A stretch of DNA of 64,000 nucleotides from contig NZ_JBINJF010000002.1 of assembly GCF_043951865.1 (NCBI RefSeq), forward strand, positions 62,001 through 126,000. Direction: 5' to 3'. The position numbers and the translations under genes are program-made. The stretch is from JAMQKA01 sp043951865 (GTDB taxonomy: Bacteria > Bacteroidota > Rhodothermia > Balneolales > Balneolaceae). The notes under the pieces were generated by a model. It was not told the origin of the DNA. It made no database searches and worked only from the letters and a program-made list of their open reading frames with translations. Shown one piece after another: positions 9,453 through 17,464 of the stretch (the stretch's first letter is position 1; every line of letters begins with the position of its first letter).

Positions 9453-9526
9453 AGAGGGTTTTGAAAAACCGGTAGTTTCAGTCAAAATATGCCGGTCCTG
9501 AACAAGACAACAGGTTTGCAAACCCT
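9453..9526. repeat. Short intergenic inverted repeat related to the 17308 family
   Basis: Outer arms GAGGGTTTTG (from about 9455) and CAAACCCTC (ending about 9526) face each other, with a second small pair ACCGG/CCGGT inside. The right end, GAACAAG...AGGTTTGCAAACCCTC, resembles the right end of the three 120-bp repeats. The left end GAGAGGGTTTTGAAAACCGG also resembles bases at 38017-38037. It lies in the 206-base leader of the PspA operon. Confidence 0.5.
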
Positions 9527-9596
9527 CAGTCGTTGGATAAGCAACCAACATAATGAATAACAGGGCAGGGCAAAGGTTAATAAAACAAAGAACACT

Positions 9597-10385
9597 ATGT
9601 TTAAACGATTAGTCAGAGCATTAAAATCACTGTTTGGTGGATTTGTGAGCTCCATCGAGGATCCCAAGCTGATTCTCGAACAGAATATCCGTGATCTGAA
9701 CGACCAGATTCCGCAGATGAATGAGAATATCTCCACGGTGAAGGCCAATATGATTATGCTGCAGAAGGAGGTCAAAAAGTATGAGAAGCAGATCCAGGAC
9801 CTGACATCCAAAATAAAATCTGCGATCAACGCCGATCGGGACGATATCGCCGAAGGATATGCACTGCAGCTGGAAAAGGCCCGGGAGAATCTCCAGCATT
9901 CCAGGGAACAGCTCGAATTTGCCGAACAGGCCTACGAGAAGGCGCTGAAGGTGAAGAAAGCGTTTGTGCGTGAAAAAGATCGCAAAATCCAGGAAGCCAA
10001 AGAGGCGCTTCGGGCCAGCGAACGGGCCGAGTGGCAGTCGAAAGTGGCCGATGCCCTTGAGCAGTTCGAAGTGGGCGGGCTCGATCAGACCCACGATGAA
10101 ATGCTGAACAGGCTCAATGAGGAAACGGCCAAGAATGAAGCACGCATGGAGCTGGCGCTCGACAGCATCGACACTGAGACGATGGAGATCGAGGCGAATG
10201 CCGAAAAGCTTCGGGCCAGTGAACTGGTAAAACAGTTTAAATCAGAGATGGGAAAAGGCGAGCCGGAAGTACAGGTGGATGAGGAAGCAACTGCTGACGG
10301 GCAGGTTGATATCGGGGAGAAGCAGGAGGAAAAGCAGTCTGAATCCTCAAAGACAGTCGGCAAGAAAGAAAAATCCAAATCGTAA
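9597..10385 (+). CDS. pspA: PspA/IM30 (Vipp1) family membrane-stress protein
   Basis: A 262-residue, almost wholly helical protein of the ESCRT-III-like PspA/IM30 family, which forms rings or rods on the inner face of the membrane and protects it under stress. It starts FKRLVRALKSLFGGFVSSIEDPKLILEQNI, with the amphipathic helix 0 followed by the conserved EDP motif. A long coiled coil runs to about residue 180. The tail beyond 215 is charged and probably disordered (KQEEKQSESSKTVGKKEK), longer than E. coli PspA. Two small genes follow at 14 and 10 bases, so this looks like a dedicated operon. No PspF, PspB or PspC is nearby. Confidence 0.9.
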   Translation: MFKRLVRALKSLFGGFVSSIEDPKLILEQNIRDLNDQIPQMNENISTVKANMIMLQKEVKKYEKQIQDLTSKIKSAINADRDDIAEGYALQLEKARENLQHSREQLEFAEQAYEKALKVKKAFVREKDRKIQEAKEALRASERAEWQSKVADALEQFEVGGLDQTHDEMLNRLNEETAKNEARMELALDSIDTETMEIEANAEKLRASELVKQFKSEMGKGEPEVQVDEEATADGQVDIGEKQEEKQSESSKTVGKKEKSKS

Positions 10386-10399
10386 CCGGGCCAGAACCG

Positions 10400-10855
10400 A
10401 TGTCCGAAGAAAGCCGGAAACAGCGCGAACGCCTGAAAGAGGAATACAAGCAGCACTACCGCAAAATGCGGGAGGCCAAAGAGCAGCTAAACCGCACCAG
10501 GCGCAAAAGAAATATCACGGAAGCCCTGCGCAACATGGATACGTCCGAGTTGATGGACTCGTTCGACGATTTGCTGTTTACGGTTAAAAGCAAGATCGCC
10601 AGCGTGGAAGCCCGGCTGGATGTGGCGATGGAGAGCCTGGCTGAGGATGAAAAGCAACACGGGGGCATGAGTGAACAGGAGCGCGATGAAGAGATGCAGA
10701 AAACGAAGGCCCGGGAAACCCTGAAGCAGGTAAAGCTTGAAATGGGAAAGCTGTACAATGAGATCGAGCGGCAGGCCGGCAACATGCATGTAGAGAAGAC
10801 GGTGGGGTCGGCAAAGTCCCCGCCGGAAGATGATACTACCCAGAGCGAAAGCTGA
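10400..10855 (+). CDS. Small coiled-coil protein encoded beside PspA, function unknown
   Basis: A 151-residue soluble, highly charged helical protein with no signal peptide or membrane segment. Residues 1-45 are a basic helix (KQRERLKEEYKQHYRKMREAKEQ), 45-80 hold a conserved-looking block (MDTSELMDSFDDLLFTVKSKIASVEARLD), and 85-125 form a second coiled coil. I do not recognise a family. Its position 14 bases after pspA and before a membrane-anchored coiled-coil gene suggests a partner of the PspA polymer. A degenerate second PspA-like paralogue is an alternative. Confidence 0.75.
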   Translation: MSEESRKQRERLKEEYKQHYRKMREAKEQLNRTRRKRNITEALRNMDTSELMDSFDDLLFTVKSKIASVEARLDVAMESLAEDEKQHGGMSEQERDEEMQKTKARETLKQVKLEMGKLYNEIERQAGNMHVEKTVGSAKSPPEDDTTQSES

Positions 10856-10865
10856 GGCTTACAAT

Positions 10866-11759
10866 ATGGAAAAAGATGATTCGATAAACTACACACGGGA
10901 AGCGTTTTTACATCCCCTTAATATGGGGGGGCTGCTCGTGGCGGCGATTTCGGCTTTTGTCCTGGCGGACGTCGGACTGATCTCGAACCTGATACTGACC
11001 ATGACGTTTGGTACCGAGTTGATGTACCTGGGGATTGTACCCCGACTGCCGCGATTCCGCAAAAATGTAAAATTGAAGAAGCTCCGGGAGCGAAATGCTG
11101 CTGCCGGGGACAAAACGGTATTCCGCGATCTGGATGAAAAAAGCAGGCGCCGGTTTTTGGTACTGAAGCACCTGGCCAAACTCACTAAAGAGAATTTTGA
11201 CAAACTGCCCTACAGCTCCCAGGGGCTGCTGGAGAATATTCGCAAAAAGATTGAGGAACTGATTTCCAACTACCTCACCCTGCTCGACCTCCACAAGCGC
11301 TATCAGCTGTATATGAACACCTCGGTGGAAGAGGGACTGAAGAGGGAGGTGGAACAAGAGGAGGCGGAGATTGAAGGAGTGGAATCGGAGCGGCTGAAAC
11401 GTACCAAGGCCCGTCGCATCAGGATATTAAAGAAGCGCCTGAAAAAGTTTGAAATCGCCAAGGAGAAATACCTGATCTGCGAGACCCACCTGGAGACGAT
11501 CGAGGATGCGATACGATACATCTATGAGCAGTCGATGACCATGAGCAATCCCGAAGAGATCGGCTTTCAGCTTGACAATCTCCTCGAGGAGGTGGAGGAG
11601 ACGTCCCAGATTATCGAGGACCTCGACAAGAATATTTTTCCCCTGTATTCGGATCTCGATGAAATGGATTTTGAAGAAGACATCAGTATCGACATTCCGG
11701 AGATCGAGAAGGATATTGAATCAACGGGCGGTACCTCCCGTGAAAGAATGCAGGAATAG
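10866..11759 (+). CDS. Membrane-anchored coiled-coil protein of the PspA operon, function unknown
   Basis: I start at ATG 10866 (MEKDDSINYT), giving 297 residues; a longer frame from 10830 would overlap the previous gene. Residues 14-48 form one or two membrane segments (GGLLVAAISAFVLADVGLIS, then ILTMTFGTELMYLGIV). Residues 85-285 are helical coiled coil with many Glu, Lys and Arg. The C-terminus is acidic (DLDEMDFEEDISIDIPEIEKDI). A membrane anchor and a coiled coil would suit a docking site for PspA. No named family is recognised. Confidence 0.78.
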   Translation: MEKDDSINYTREAFLHPLNMGGLLVAAISAFVLADVGLISNLILTMTFGTELMYLGIVPRLPRFRKNVKLKKLRERNAAAGDKTVFRDLDEKSRRRFLVLKHLAKLTKENFDKLPYSSQGLLENIRKKIEELISNYLTLLDLHKRYQLYMNTSVEEGLKREVEQEEAEIEGVESERLKRTKARRIRILKKRLKKFEIAKEKYLICETHLETIEDAIRYIYEQSMTMSNPEEIGFQLDNLLEEVEETSQIIEDLDKNIFPLYSDLDEMDFEEDISIDIPEIEKDIESTGGTSRERMQE

Positions 11760-11790
11760 AAAAGGCAAGGCTACATCATTGGCATGAATT

Positions 11791-12573
11791 ATGAGTGATA
11801 CCTACAAAACCCTACGTTTCGAGCTGGATGAACACGGAGTCGCCTACATAACGATTAACCGGCCCGATAAACTCAATGCCCTGAACGGCACGCTTCTCGA
11901 TGAGCTGGGGCAGGTAATCAATAAAATCAAAGAGGACGATTCAACGCGGGGAGTTATTATTACCGGGTCCGGAGAAAAGGCGTTTGTCGCCGGTGCCGAC
12001 ATTCGGGAGCTGCGTGGACTGGATGAACAAAGCGGAAGGGAAAAATCTCTGAAAGGACAACAGGTATTCCAGTCTGTCGAAGAGATCCGAAAGCCGGTCA
12101 TCGCCCTTGTAAATGGATATGCCCTGGGCGGAGGGGCTGAACTGGCGTTGGCGTGCCACATGCGGGTGGCAACCCGGAAGGCTGTTTTTGGGTTCCCGGA
12201 AGTTAGTCTGGGACTGATCCCCGGGTACGGGGGAACACAGCGCCTGCCGGGCATCGTTGGACGTGCCAAAGCCCTGGAACTGATATTAACCGGCAATCAT
12301 ATTTCCGCTGAAGAAGCCCACCGGCTGGGATTGGTCAATATGCTGGTGCCGGAGACCGAGGGGATGGGGAGCGCCCAAAATCTGATGAATGAGATTCTTG
12401 AAAATGGTCCACTTGCAGTAAGCGGGGCACTACAGGCGGTTTACCAGTCGGGTGCGGCCGGGGGATTCCAGTCCGAGGCTGAACTTTTTGGTTACCTCTG
12501 CAGCACCGAGGATGCAGAAGAGGGCACGACCGCATTTCTTGAAAAAAGATCCCCTGAATTCCAGGGAAAATGA
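11791..12573 (+). CDS. Enoyl-CoA hydratase/isomerase (crotonase family)
   Basis: A 260-residue crotonase-fold enzyme, probably hydrating enoyl-CoA in fatty-acid breakdown. The oxyanion-hole segments are AFVAGADIREL and ALGGGAELALAC. Both catalytic glutamates are present (GGGAELAL and GFPEVSLGL), followed by GYGGTQRLPGIVG. It begins 31 bases after the PspA-operon membrane gene and may be co-transcribed. A 3-hydroxybutyryl-CoA dehydratase-type role is equally possible. Confidence 0.9.
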   Translation: MSDTYKTLRFELDEHGVAYITINRPDKLNALNGTLLDELGQVINKIKEDDSTRGVIITGSGEKAFVAGADIRELRGLDEQSGREKSLKGQQVFQSVEEIRKPVIALVNGYALGGGAELALACHMRVATRKAVFGFPEVSLGLIPGYGGTQRLPGIVGRAKALELILTGNHISAEEAHRLGLVNMLVPETEGMGSAQNLMNEILENGPLAVSGALQAVYQSGAAGGFQSEAELFGYLCSTEDAEEGTTAFLEKRSPEFQGK

Positions 12574-12641
12574 ACAGGATTAATATTTGTTCCTCCTGGT
12601 TGCCAATAACACTGTTTCTTCTGATTTTCTAATCCACCTGA

Positions 12642-13922
12642 ATGATTGAACTACTGCTCATACTGGTAACGATACTGCTCAGCGGTTTTTTCTCCGGCTC
12701 TGAGATCGCATTCGTTTCGGCAAACCGATTGAAGCTGGAGATTGAATCTCGCAAAAAGTCGCTGGTCGGCCGGTCGGTCAACTACTTTATCCGGAATCCG
12801 GAAACATTTCTTACCACCACGCTGGTCGGCAATAATATTGTGAACGTTATTTATGCCACCCTGATGACGCTTTTCCTTGCGGCCCCGGTGTCAATGATCT
12901 ATGAGAACTGGTTTGGCCATATTCCCTCACCAGCAATGATGCTGGCGATCCAGACCATCGTGGCTTCGGTTGTTATTATGCTGTTTGGAGAAATTTTGCC
13001 GAAGGCGCTTTTCCGGATCCATTCCGACTGGATCGTACGGCTGATTTCAGTTCCCCAGCAGATTTTCCACTGGCTGTTCAAGCCACTGATCGTTATTGCT
13101 GATATAGCGTCTGATGCTATTATCAGGACAATAAACCCGGAAATCGATCGCACGGGACAGGTATTCAGGCGGCAGGATATCGAACTCATTTTCAAGGAGC
13201 TGCGGGATGTGGGCGGCTCTGATCTCGACAGGGAGGATTCTGAAATACTGCATAATGTGCTGGAGCTCTCCAACAAACGGGTAAAGGAGTCGATGATACC
13301 CCGCACGGATATGGTGGCCATAGAAAAGAACACGAGCATTGAAGAGACACTGAAGGTGTTCATCTCTTCGGGCTTTTCAAAACTGCCTGTTTATGAAGAG
13401 ACCATCGACGATATCGTGGGCGTAATCTTTGCTCATGATCTGTTTAACAATCCCGGCAGCCTTACCGAGATAATGCGCCCGATCAAGTTGATTCCGCCTT
13501 CCCAGCGGTCAAAAGACCTGTTATCCGAATTTCGCAAATCTAATCTTTCGGTGGCCGTTGTTATTGATGAATATGGGGGAACCGCCGGGATGGTAACCAT
13601 TGAGGATCTGCTGGAAGAGGTGGTCGGGGATATCCAGGACGAGTATGATACCGAGGATCAGGTTATGAAGAGACTTTCTCCCAATACCTACGTGCTGAGT
13701 GGCAATGTGGAGATTGAGGATCTCCTGGAGGCCTATCCCGAGATCAACCTGCCGGAAGAAACGGCCGATTATGAAACTGTGGCGGGGTACATTATCAACG
13801 CTTTGGGCCGGATCCCGAAAGTGAACGAGGAGCTGCTGCTTGACGGCAATAAATTTATCATAAGCAAAGCCTCCCCAAGTCGCATAGAAAATGTAAAGCT
13901 GATCCTCGGCAGCGAACAGTGA
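12642..13922 (+). CDS. CNNM/CorC-type transporter-associated membrane protein (DUF21-CBS-CorC)
   Basis: 426 residues. The N-terminal DUF21 domain has membrane segments near 1-20, 58-80, 95-125 and 135-150, with the family start LSGFFSGSEIAFVSANR. A CBS pair spans about 215-330 (MIPRTDMVAI..., then DEYGGTAGMVTIEDLLEEVVGDI). A CorC_HlyC domain covers about 345-425. Relatives are linked to Mg2+ or Co2+ export; the old name hemolysin is misleading. Which ion it handles cannot be read. Confidence 0.92.
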   Translation: MIELLLILVTILLSGFFSGSEIAFVSANRLKLEIESRKKSLVGRSVNYFIRNPETFLTTTLVGNNIVNVIYATLMTLFLAAPVSMIYENWFGHIPSPAMMLAIQTIVASVVIMLFGEILPKALFRIHSDWIVRLISVPQQIFHWLFKPLIVIADIASDAIIRTINPEIDRTGQVFRRQDIELIFKELRDVGGSDLDREDSEILHNVLELSNKRVKESMIPRTDMVAIEKNTSIEETLKVFISSGFSKLPVYEETIDDIVGVIFAHDLFNNPGSLTEIMRPIKLIPPSQRSKDLLSEFRKSNLSVAVVIDEYGGTAGMVTIEDLLEEVVGDIQDEYDTEDQVMKRLSPNTYVLSGNVEIEDLLEAYPEINLPEETADYETVAGYIINALGRIPKVNEELLLDGNKFIISKASPSRIENVKLILGSEQ

Positions 13923-13963
13923 CGGTGAGCAATTGATAATTATTGCCGGCGTTCGGGGGGAGA

Positions 13964-14118
13964 TGCAATATGGTATTTCGTACTGCGTATTGGATAAATC
14001 GTTGTTTCAGACAATAGTCCCATATACGCAATACGTTAAGTCAAACATTGACTATGTACTTAGAAATAAGCAGCCTCTGCTAACCAACAACGAGTTAACC
14101 AATAACGAATAACCAAGA
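13964..14118. repeat. Heptamer-array element upstream of the AAA+ gene
   Basis: Left arm heptamers run TGCAATA, TGGTATT, TCGTACT, GCGTATT (13964-13991). The facing right arm has CATATAC, GCAATAC (14021-14034). A second array in strict 7-base phase runs from 14081: TAACCAA, CAACGAG, TTAACCA, ATAACGA, ATAACCA, ending three bases before the ATG at 14119. The same arrangement precedes tsaB. Confidence 0.65.
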
Positions 14119-15831
14119 ATGTTTGAGCATTATCCGGAGTGGGCGCAGGAGTTCGCGCAAAAGTATTTGGGACGTACCATTAATCAGTTTATTCTTCACG
14201 GCAATGTTCATGATCTGGTACCTCTTGAGAGAAACGGAAAAACCGATTTTTTAAGGCTGAAATCGTTTCTCTCTGACGACTTCTTCGGGGCACGCGATTT
14301 TGTGATTTTTTACGATCGCTCCTCGGGTATCTATTTTCGGGACAAGGAGAGTCAAAAAGATTTTAACCGGGCCATTGCCGGTCGAGATTCTCTTGTGGGA
14401 ACGGAATACGCCAAAAACCTGCCCAAAGATCCTGTTCGCGTGTTTTCAATTCTTGAGCAGTACTTGCGTGTACGGCTGGAAAACCAAAAGAGCATCGCCC
14501 TGATTGTAGATTATGCCGAAACAATCGTGCCGATGAATGAGGCGGGCTCATCGGGATCTGAAGATCGAAATTCCCTGGTCTACCTTTCTCGATGGGCGCA
14601 CGACCCTCTTTTCCTGGCATCTGATTTTACGACAGTTCTGATTACGGAAAACATGACCGATCTCAACCGGACGCTCATCCAGAATCCCTATACCACCAAT
14701 ATCGGGATCGGCATACCGGACGAAAAACAGCGACTCACTTTTATTGAGTCGGAGACGGCCGGTGATGAGTATTCCACCGTTTCTGCTGTACCCCCTGGCG
14801 TGTTGGCCCGGCAAACGGCGGGACTAAATTTCATTAATATTCGCAGCATTATCTCAAATGCCAAGGAAAACAGGGAAAAGATCACCCATGAAGGGCTGAC
14901 TGAAACCAAGAAAGAGCTAATTGAAGCAGAAGCTTACGGCCTGCTGGAATTTGTTGAAACTGCCTATGACCTTGATGATGTTGCAGGACATACCAAGGTT
15001 AAGAAGCATTTGCGCCAGGCGGTCACGGCTCTAAAGCGTGGGCGCCAGGATGTACTGCCGATGGGTTACCTTGTATGTGGACCCGTCGGCACCGGCAAAA
15101 CCTTTATGGTGACCTGCTTCGCCAGTGAGGTCGGCATACCGATGGTGAAATTGAAAAATTTCCGCAGCCAGTGGCAGGGAGTGACCGAAGGGAACCTGGA
15201 AAAAATCCTAAACCTGTTGGAGGCGATGGCCCCTGTTGCGGTGATGATCGATGAAGCGGATGCCTACCTGGGGGATCGCGATTCGAGCGGAGACAGCGGC
15301 GTCTCCAGCCGCGTATTTTCGCAGATCGCTTCTTTTATGAGTGATACCAGCCACCGGGGCGAAATTATCTGGTTCCTGATGACGGCCCGACCCGACCTGA
15401 TGCCGGTCGACCTGAAGCGCCAGGGAAGAGCCGAAGAGCACCTGGCCCTGTTTCACCCTTACACAGAAGAGGAGCGGGTGGAACTTTTTGAAGTAATGAG
15501 AAAAAAAACAGGAATTCAGCTAACCGAGGAGTACCTGCCCAAAATAATTAAAGACGGGCTTAAAACATTTTCCGGGGCCGATATGGAGGCGGCGTTGACC
15601 CGGGCGAAATTCCGCGCTGCCGCCGAAGGAGAGGAGCAGGTTACCCCTGAGATACTGGACGCCGCCCTGACCGATTTCCTCCCCCCGACATATCCCGAGG
15701 AGATCGAACTCCAGACATTGAGCGCCGTTATCGAGTGTACCTCAAAAGAGCTGTTGCCGGAACGCTACCAGGAGATGGACCGCGGCGAAATACTCGACAA
15801 GATTGAGACGCTAAAATACCGGATAGAATAG
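14119..15831 (+). CDS. AAA+ ATPase with an N-terminal degenerate ATPase-like module
   Basis: 570 residues, cytoplasmic. The active AAA+ domain begins near residue 285. Walker A GPVGTGKT is near 321, Walker B is VAVMIDEADAYLG, sensor 1 is WFLMTARPDLMP, and an arginine-finger-like KRQGRAEEHL follows. The helical lid (SGADMEAAL) is complete. Residues 1-260 lack a Walker A but contain ALIVDYAETIVP and TTVLITENMTDLNR, which look like a worn Walker B and sensor 1. A degenerate module before an active one resembles Ycf46-type proteins. The function is unknown. It is not obviously in an operon. Confidence 0.8.
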   Translation: MFEHYPEWAQEFAQKYLGRTINQFILHGNVHDLVPLERNGKTDFLRLKSFLSDDFFGARDFVIFYDRSSGIYFRDKESQKDFNRAIAGRDSLVGTEYAKNLPKDPVRVFSILEQYLRVRLENQKSIALIVDYAETIVPMNEAGSSGSEDRNSLVYLSRWAHDPLFLASDFTTVLITENMTDLNRTLIQNPYTTNIGIGIPDEKQRLTFIESETAGDEYSTVSAVPPGVLARQTAGLNFINIRSIISNAKENREKITHEGLTETKKELIEAEAYGLLEFVETAYDLDDVAGHTKVKKHLRQAVTALKRGRQDVLPMGYLVCGPVGTGKTFMVTCFASEVGIPMVKLKNFRSQWQGVTEGNLEKILNLLEAMAPVAVMIDEADAYLGDRDSSGDSGVSSRVFSQIASFMSDTSHRGEIIWFLMTARPDLMPVDLKRQGRAEEHLALFHPYTEEERVELFEVMRKKTGIQLTEEYLPKIIKDGLKTFSGADMEAALTRAKFRAAAEGEEQVTPEILDAALTDFLPPTYPEEIELQTLSAVIECTSKELLPERYQEMDRGEILDKIETLKYRIE

Positions 15832-15900
15832 CCGTGCGGAGTGTGTCGATGAGCAATGAACAATGGCCGTTGGGAGCTGCAGCCAGCGTTGGGGAGAGTT

Positions 15901-15937
15901 CCCCCCCCCCTCCGCGTAATTCGTAATTGGATAAAGA
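15901..15937. repeat. Poly-C tract and short heptamer pair before pheA
   Basis: Ten consecutive C bases at 15901-15910 are followed by GCGTAAT and TCGTAAT heptamers (15914-15927) and TGGATAA. The heptamers resemble those at 13985 and 22672. The rest of the 252-base spacer (15832-16083) shows no gene. Confidence 0.5.
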
Positions 15938-16083
15938 ATTATCAATCAGGTAAAATTGTACATAAATTCCTCTTGACACGGCTCTCAGAAACAAGCAGCA
16001 TCTGCCAACAATCCCATTCATAATTCTGCGTTGCTCTTCTTATATTCCGCTTCATTTTACAAACAGGATCTTTACGGAAACCC

Positions 16084-17244
16084 ATGGACGAAAAGTTAAA
16101 ACAAATCCGGGATGCACTGGACCGGATCGACAAAAATATTATTGAATCGCTGGCCAAGCGGCAGGAAGTGATTCAGCAGGTTTCTTCGCTCAAAATTGAG
16201 GAGCAGGGAGCAATACGGGATCACGAGCGGGAAGAACAGCTGTTGCAGCGCATTACTAACCTGGCGCGGGAGCACGGCCTGGATCGGTACTTTGCCGAAC
16301 AGCTTTATCGCGATATCCTGGATCACTCCGTTCGCTTTCAAACGCATTCGCTTGTAGACCACCAGAATAAAAAGGGAAAGCAGGAAAGTGTATCCGTGGC
16401 ATACCAGGGTACCGAGGGGGCATTCAGCCACCAGGCGGCGTTCCGGCATTTTGAGGAGCGTTATTCCGAAGTTAAAAGTTATGGATATGATACCTTCAAG
16501 CAGGCCGCGGATTCGGTGATGAAGGGAGAGCACAATTATGCGATTCTCCCGATCGAGAATACCACCGCGGGGTCTATTAATGAAACCTACGATATCCTGG
16601 GAGAGGATAATCTGCATATCGTGGGTGAAGAGGTAATCCGGATTATCCATTGCCTGCTGGCACTGGAATCGATCCCTGTAGATCGTATCCGCCGCATTAT
16701 GTCACACCCGCAGGCGATCGCCCAGTGCAGTAACTTCCTGGCCGGACTTCACCGCTGCAAAGTGGAATCGTATATCGATACGGCGATGGCTGCTAAAAAA
16801 GTGGTTGAGGACGGGGATCTTTCCCAGGCGGCGATCGCCGGGGCGCACGCCGCCGACCTTTACGGACTCCAGATCCTGGAGCGGGATATCGCCAATCAAA
16901 AAGAGAATTTTACGCGATTTGTGATCGTGGCTCCCGAACCGATACATTGCGATCCCCAGATTCCGTGCAAAACCTCCATGTTACTGGTTACCGGGCACCA
17001 GCAGGGAGACCTGGTGGGCTGCCTCAATATTTTGGCCGATCGCGGCATCAACATGGTGAAGCTGGAATCCCGTCCCAAGCCCAATGAGCCCTGGAAATAC
17101 CAGTTCTACCTGGATATCGAAGGCAATATGGATCATCCCGATGTGGATGCCGCTCTTGATGAGCTACGGGATAAATCCAGTTCATTAAAAATACTTGGCT
17201 GCTACCCGACCCAGATGGGATGGCACTCGGATGAACAGGATTAG
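16084..17244 (+). CDS. pheA: Bifunctional chorismate mutase/prephenate dehydratase
   Basis: A 386-residue enzyme converting chorismate through prephenate to phenylpyruvate, towards phenylalanine. An AroQ-type mutase spans residues 1-90 (DALDRIDKNIIESLAKRQEVI). The dehydratase spans about 100-280, with AYQGTEGAFSHQAA at its start and the catalytic TRF motif in ENFTRFVIV near 277. A C-terminal ACT domain (about 297-375) keeps KLESRP and a GALV-like GDLVGCL, so phenylalanine feedback control is expected. The gene stands alone and ends at a convergent repeat. Confidence 0.96.
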   Translation: MDEKLKQIRDALDRIDKNIIESLAKRQEVIQQVSSLKIEEQGAIRDHEREEQLLQRITNLAREHGLDRYFAEQLYRDILDHSVRFQTHSLVDHQNKKGKQESVSVAYQGTEGAFSHQAAFRHFEERYSEVKSYGYDTFKQAADSVMKGEHNYAILPIENTTAGSINETYDILGEDNLHIVGEEVIRIIHCLLALESIPVDRIRRIMSHPQAIAQCSNFLAGLHRCKVESYIDTAMAAKKVVEDGDLSQAAIAGAHAADLYGLQILERDIANQKENFTRFVIVAPEPIHCDPQIPCKTSMLLVTGHQQGDLVGCLNILADRGINMVKLESRPKPNEPWKYQFYLDIEGNMDHPDVDAALDELRDKSSSLKILGCYPTQMGWHSDEQD

Positions 17245-17307
17245 CAGGTGCACTTTCTGGGTCGGTGTTTGGTAAAAATATGCAGGGTAAACGGAGAAAG
17301 TTATGAA

Positions 17308-17430
17308 AGAGACTTTTGCAGAACCTGCTGTTGTGTTGAGAGGGGGTTGTACCATCGACTCTATTTATTGACCTTTAAACGGGAGTACAACTCCCTCTGA
17401 ACGAGGAGTTGAGGATTTTGCAAAACCCTC
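17308..17430. repeat. Nested-palindrome intergenic repeat, copy A
   Basis: About 123 bases between the convergent genes pheA and xseA. The outer arms are ACTTTTGCAGAACCTGCTG (from 17312) and GAGGATTTTGCAAAACCCTC (ending 17430). The inner arms are GAGGGGGTTGTACC (near 17339) and GAGTACAACTCCCTC (near 17383), and the loop holds TATTGACCTTTAAACGG. It could fold into one long interrupted hairpin in either transcript. Copies B (43547) and C (62905) are closely similar in order and spacing. Confidence 0.8.
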
Positions 17431-17464
17431 GAAGAAACCGAAACTGTTTGGGACAGGGATAAAG

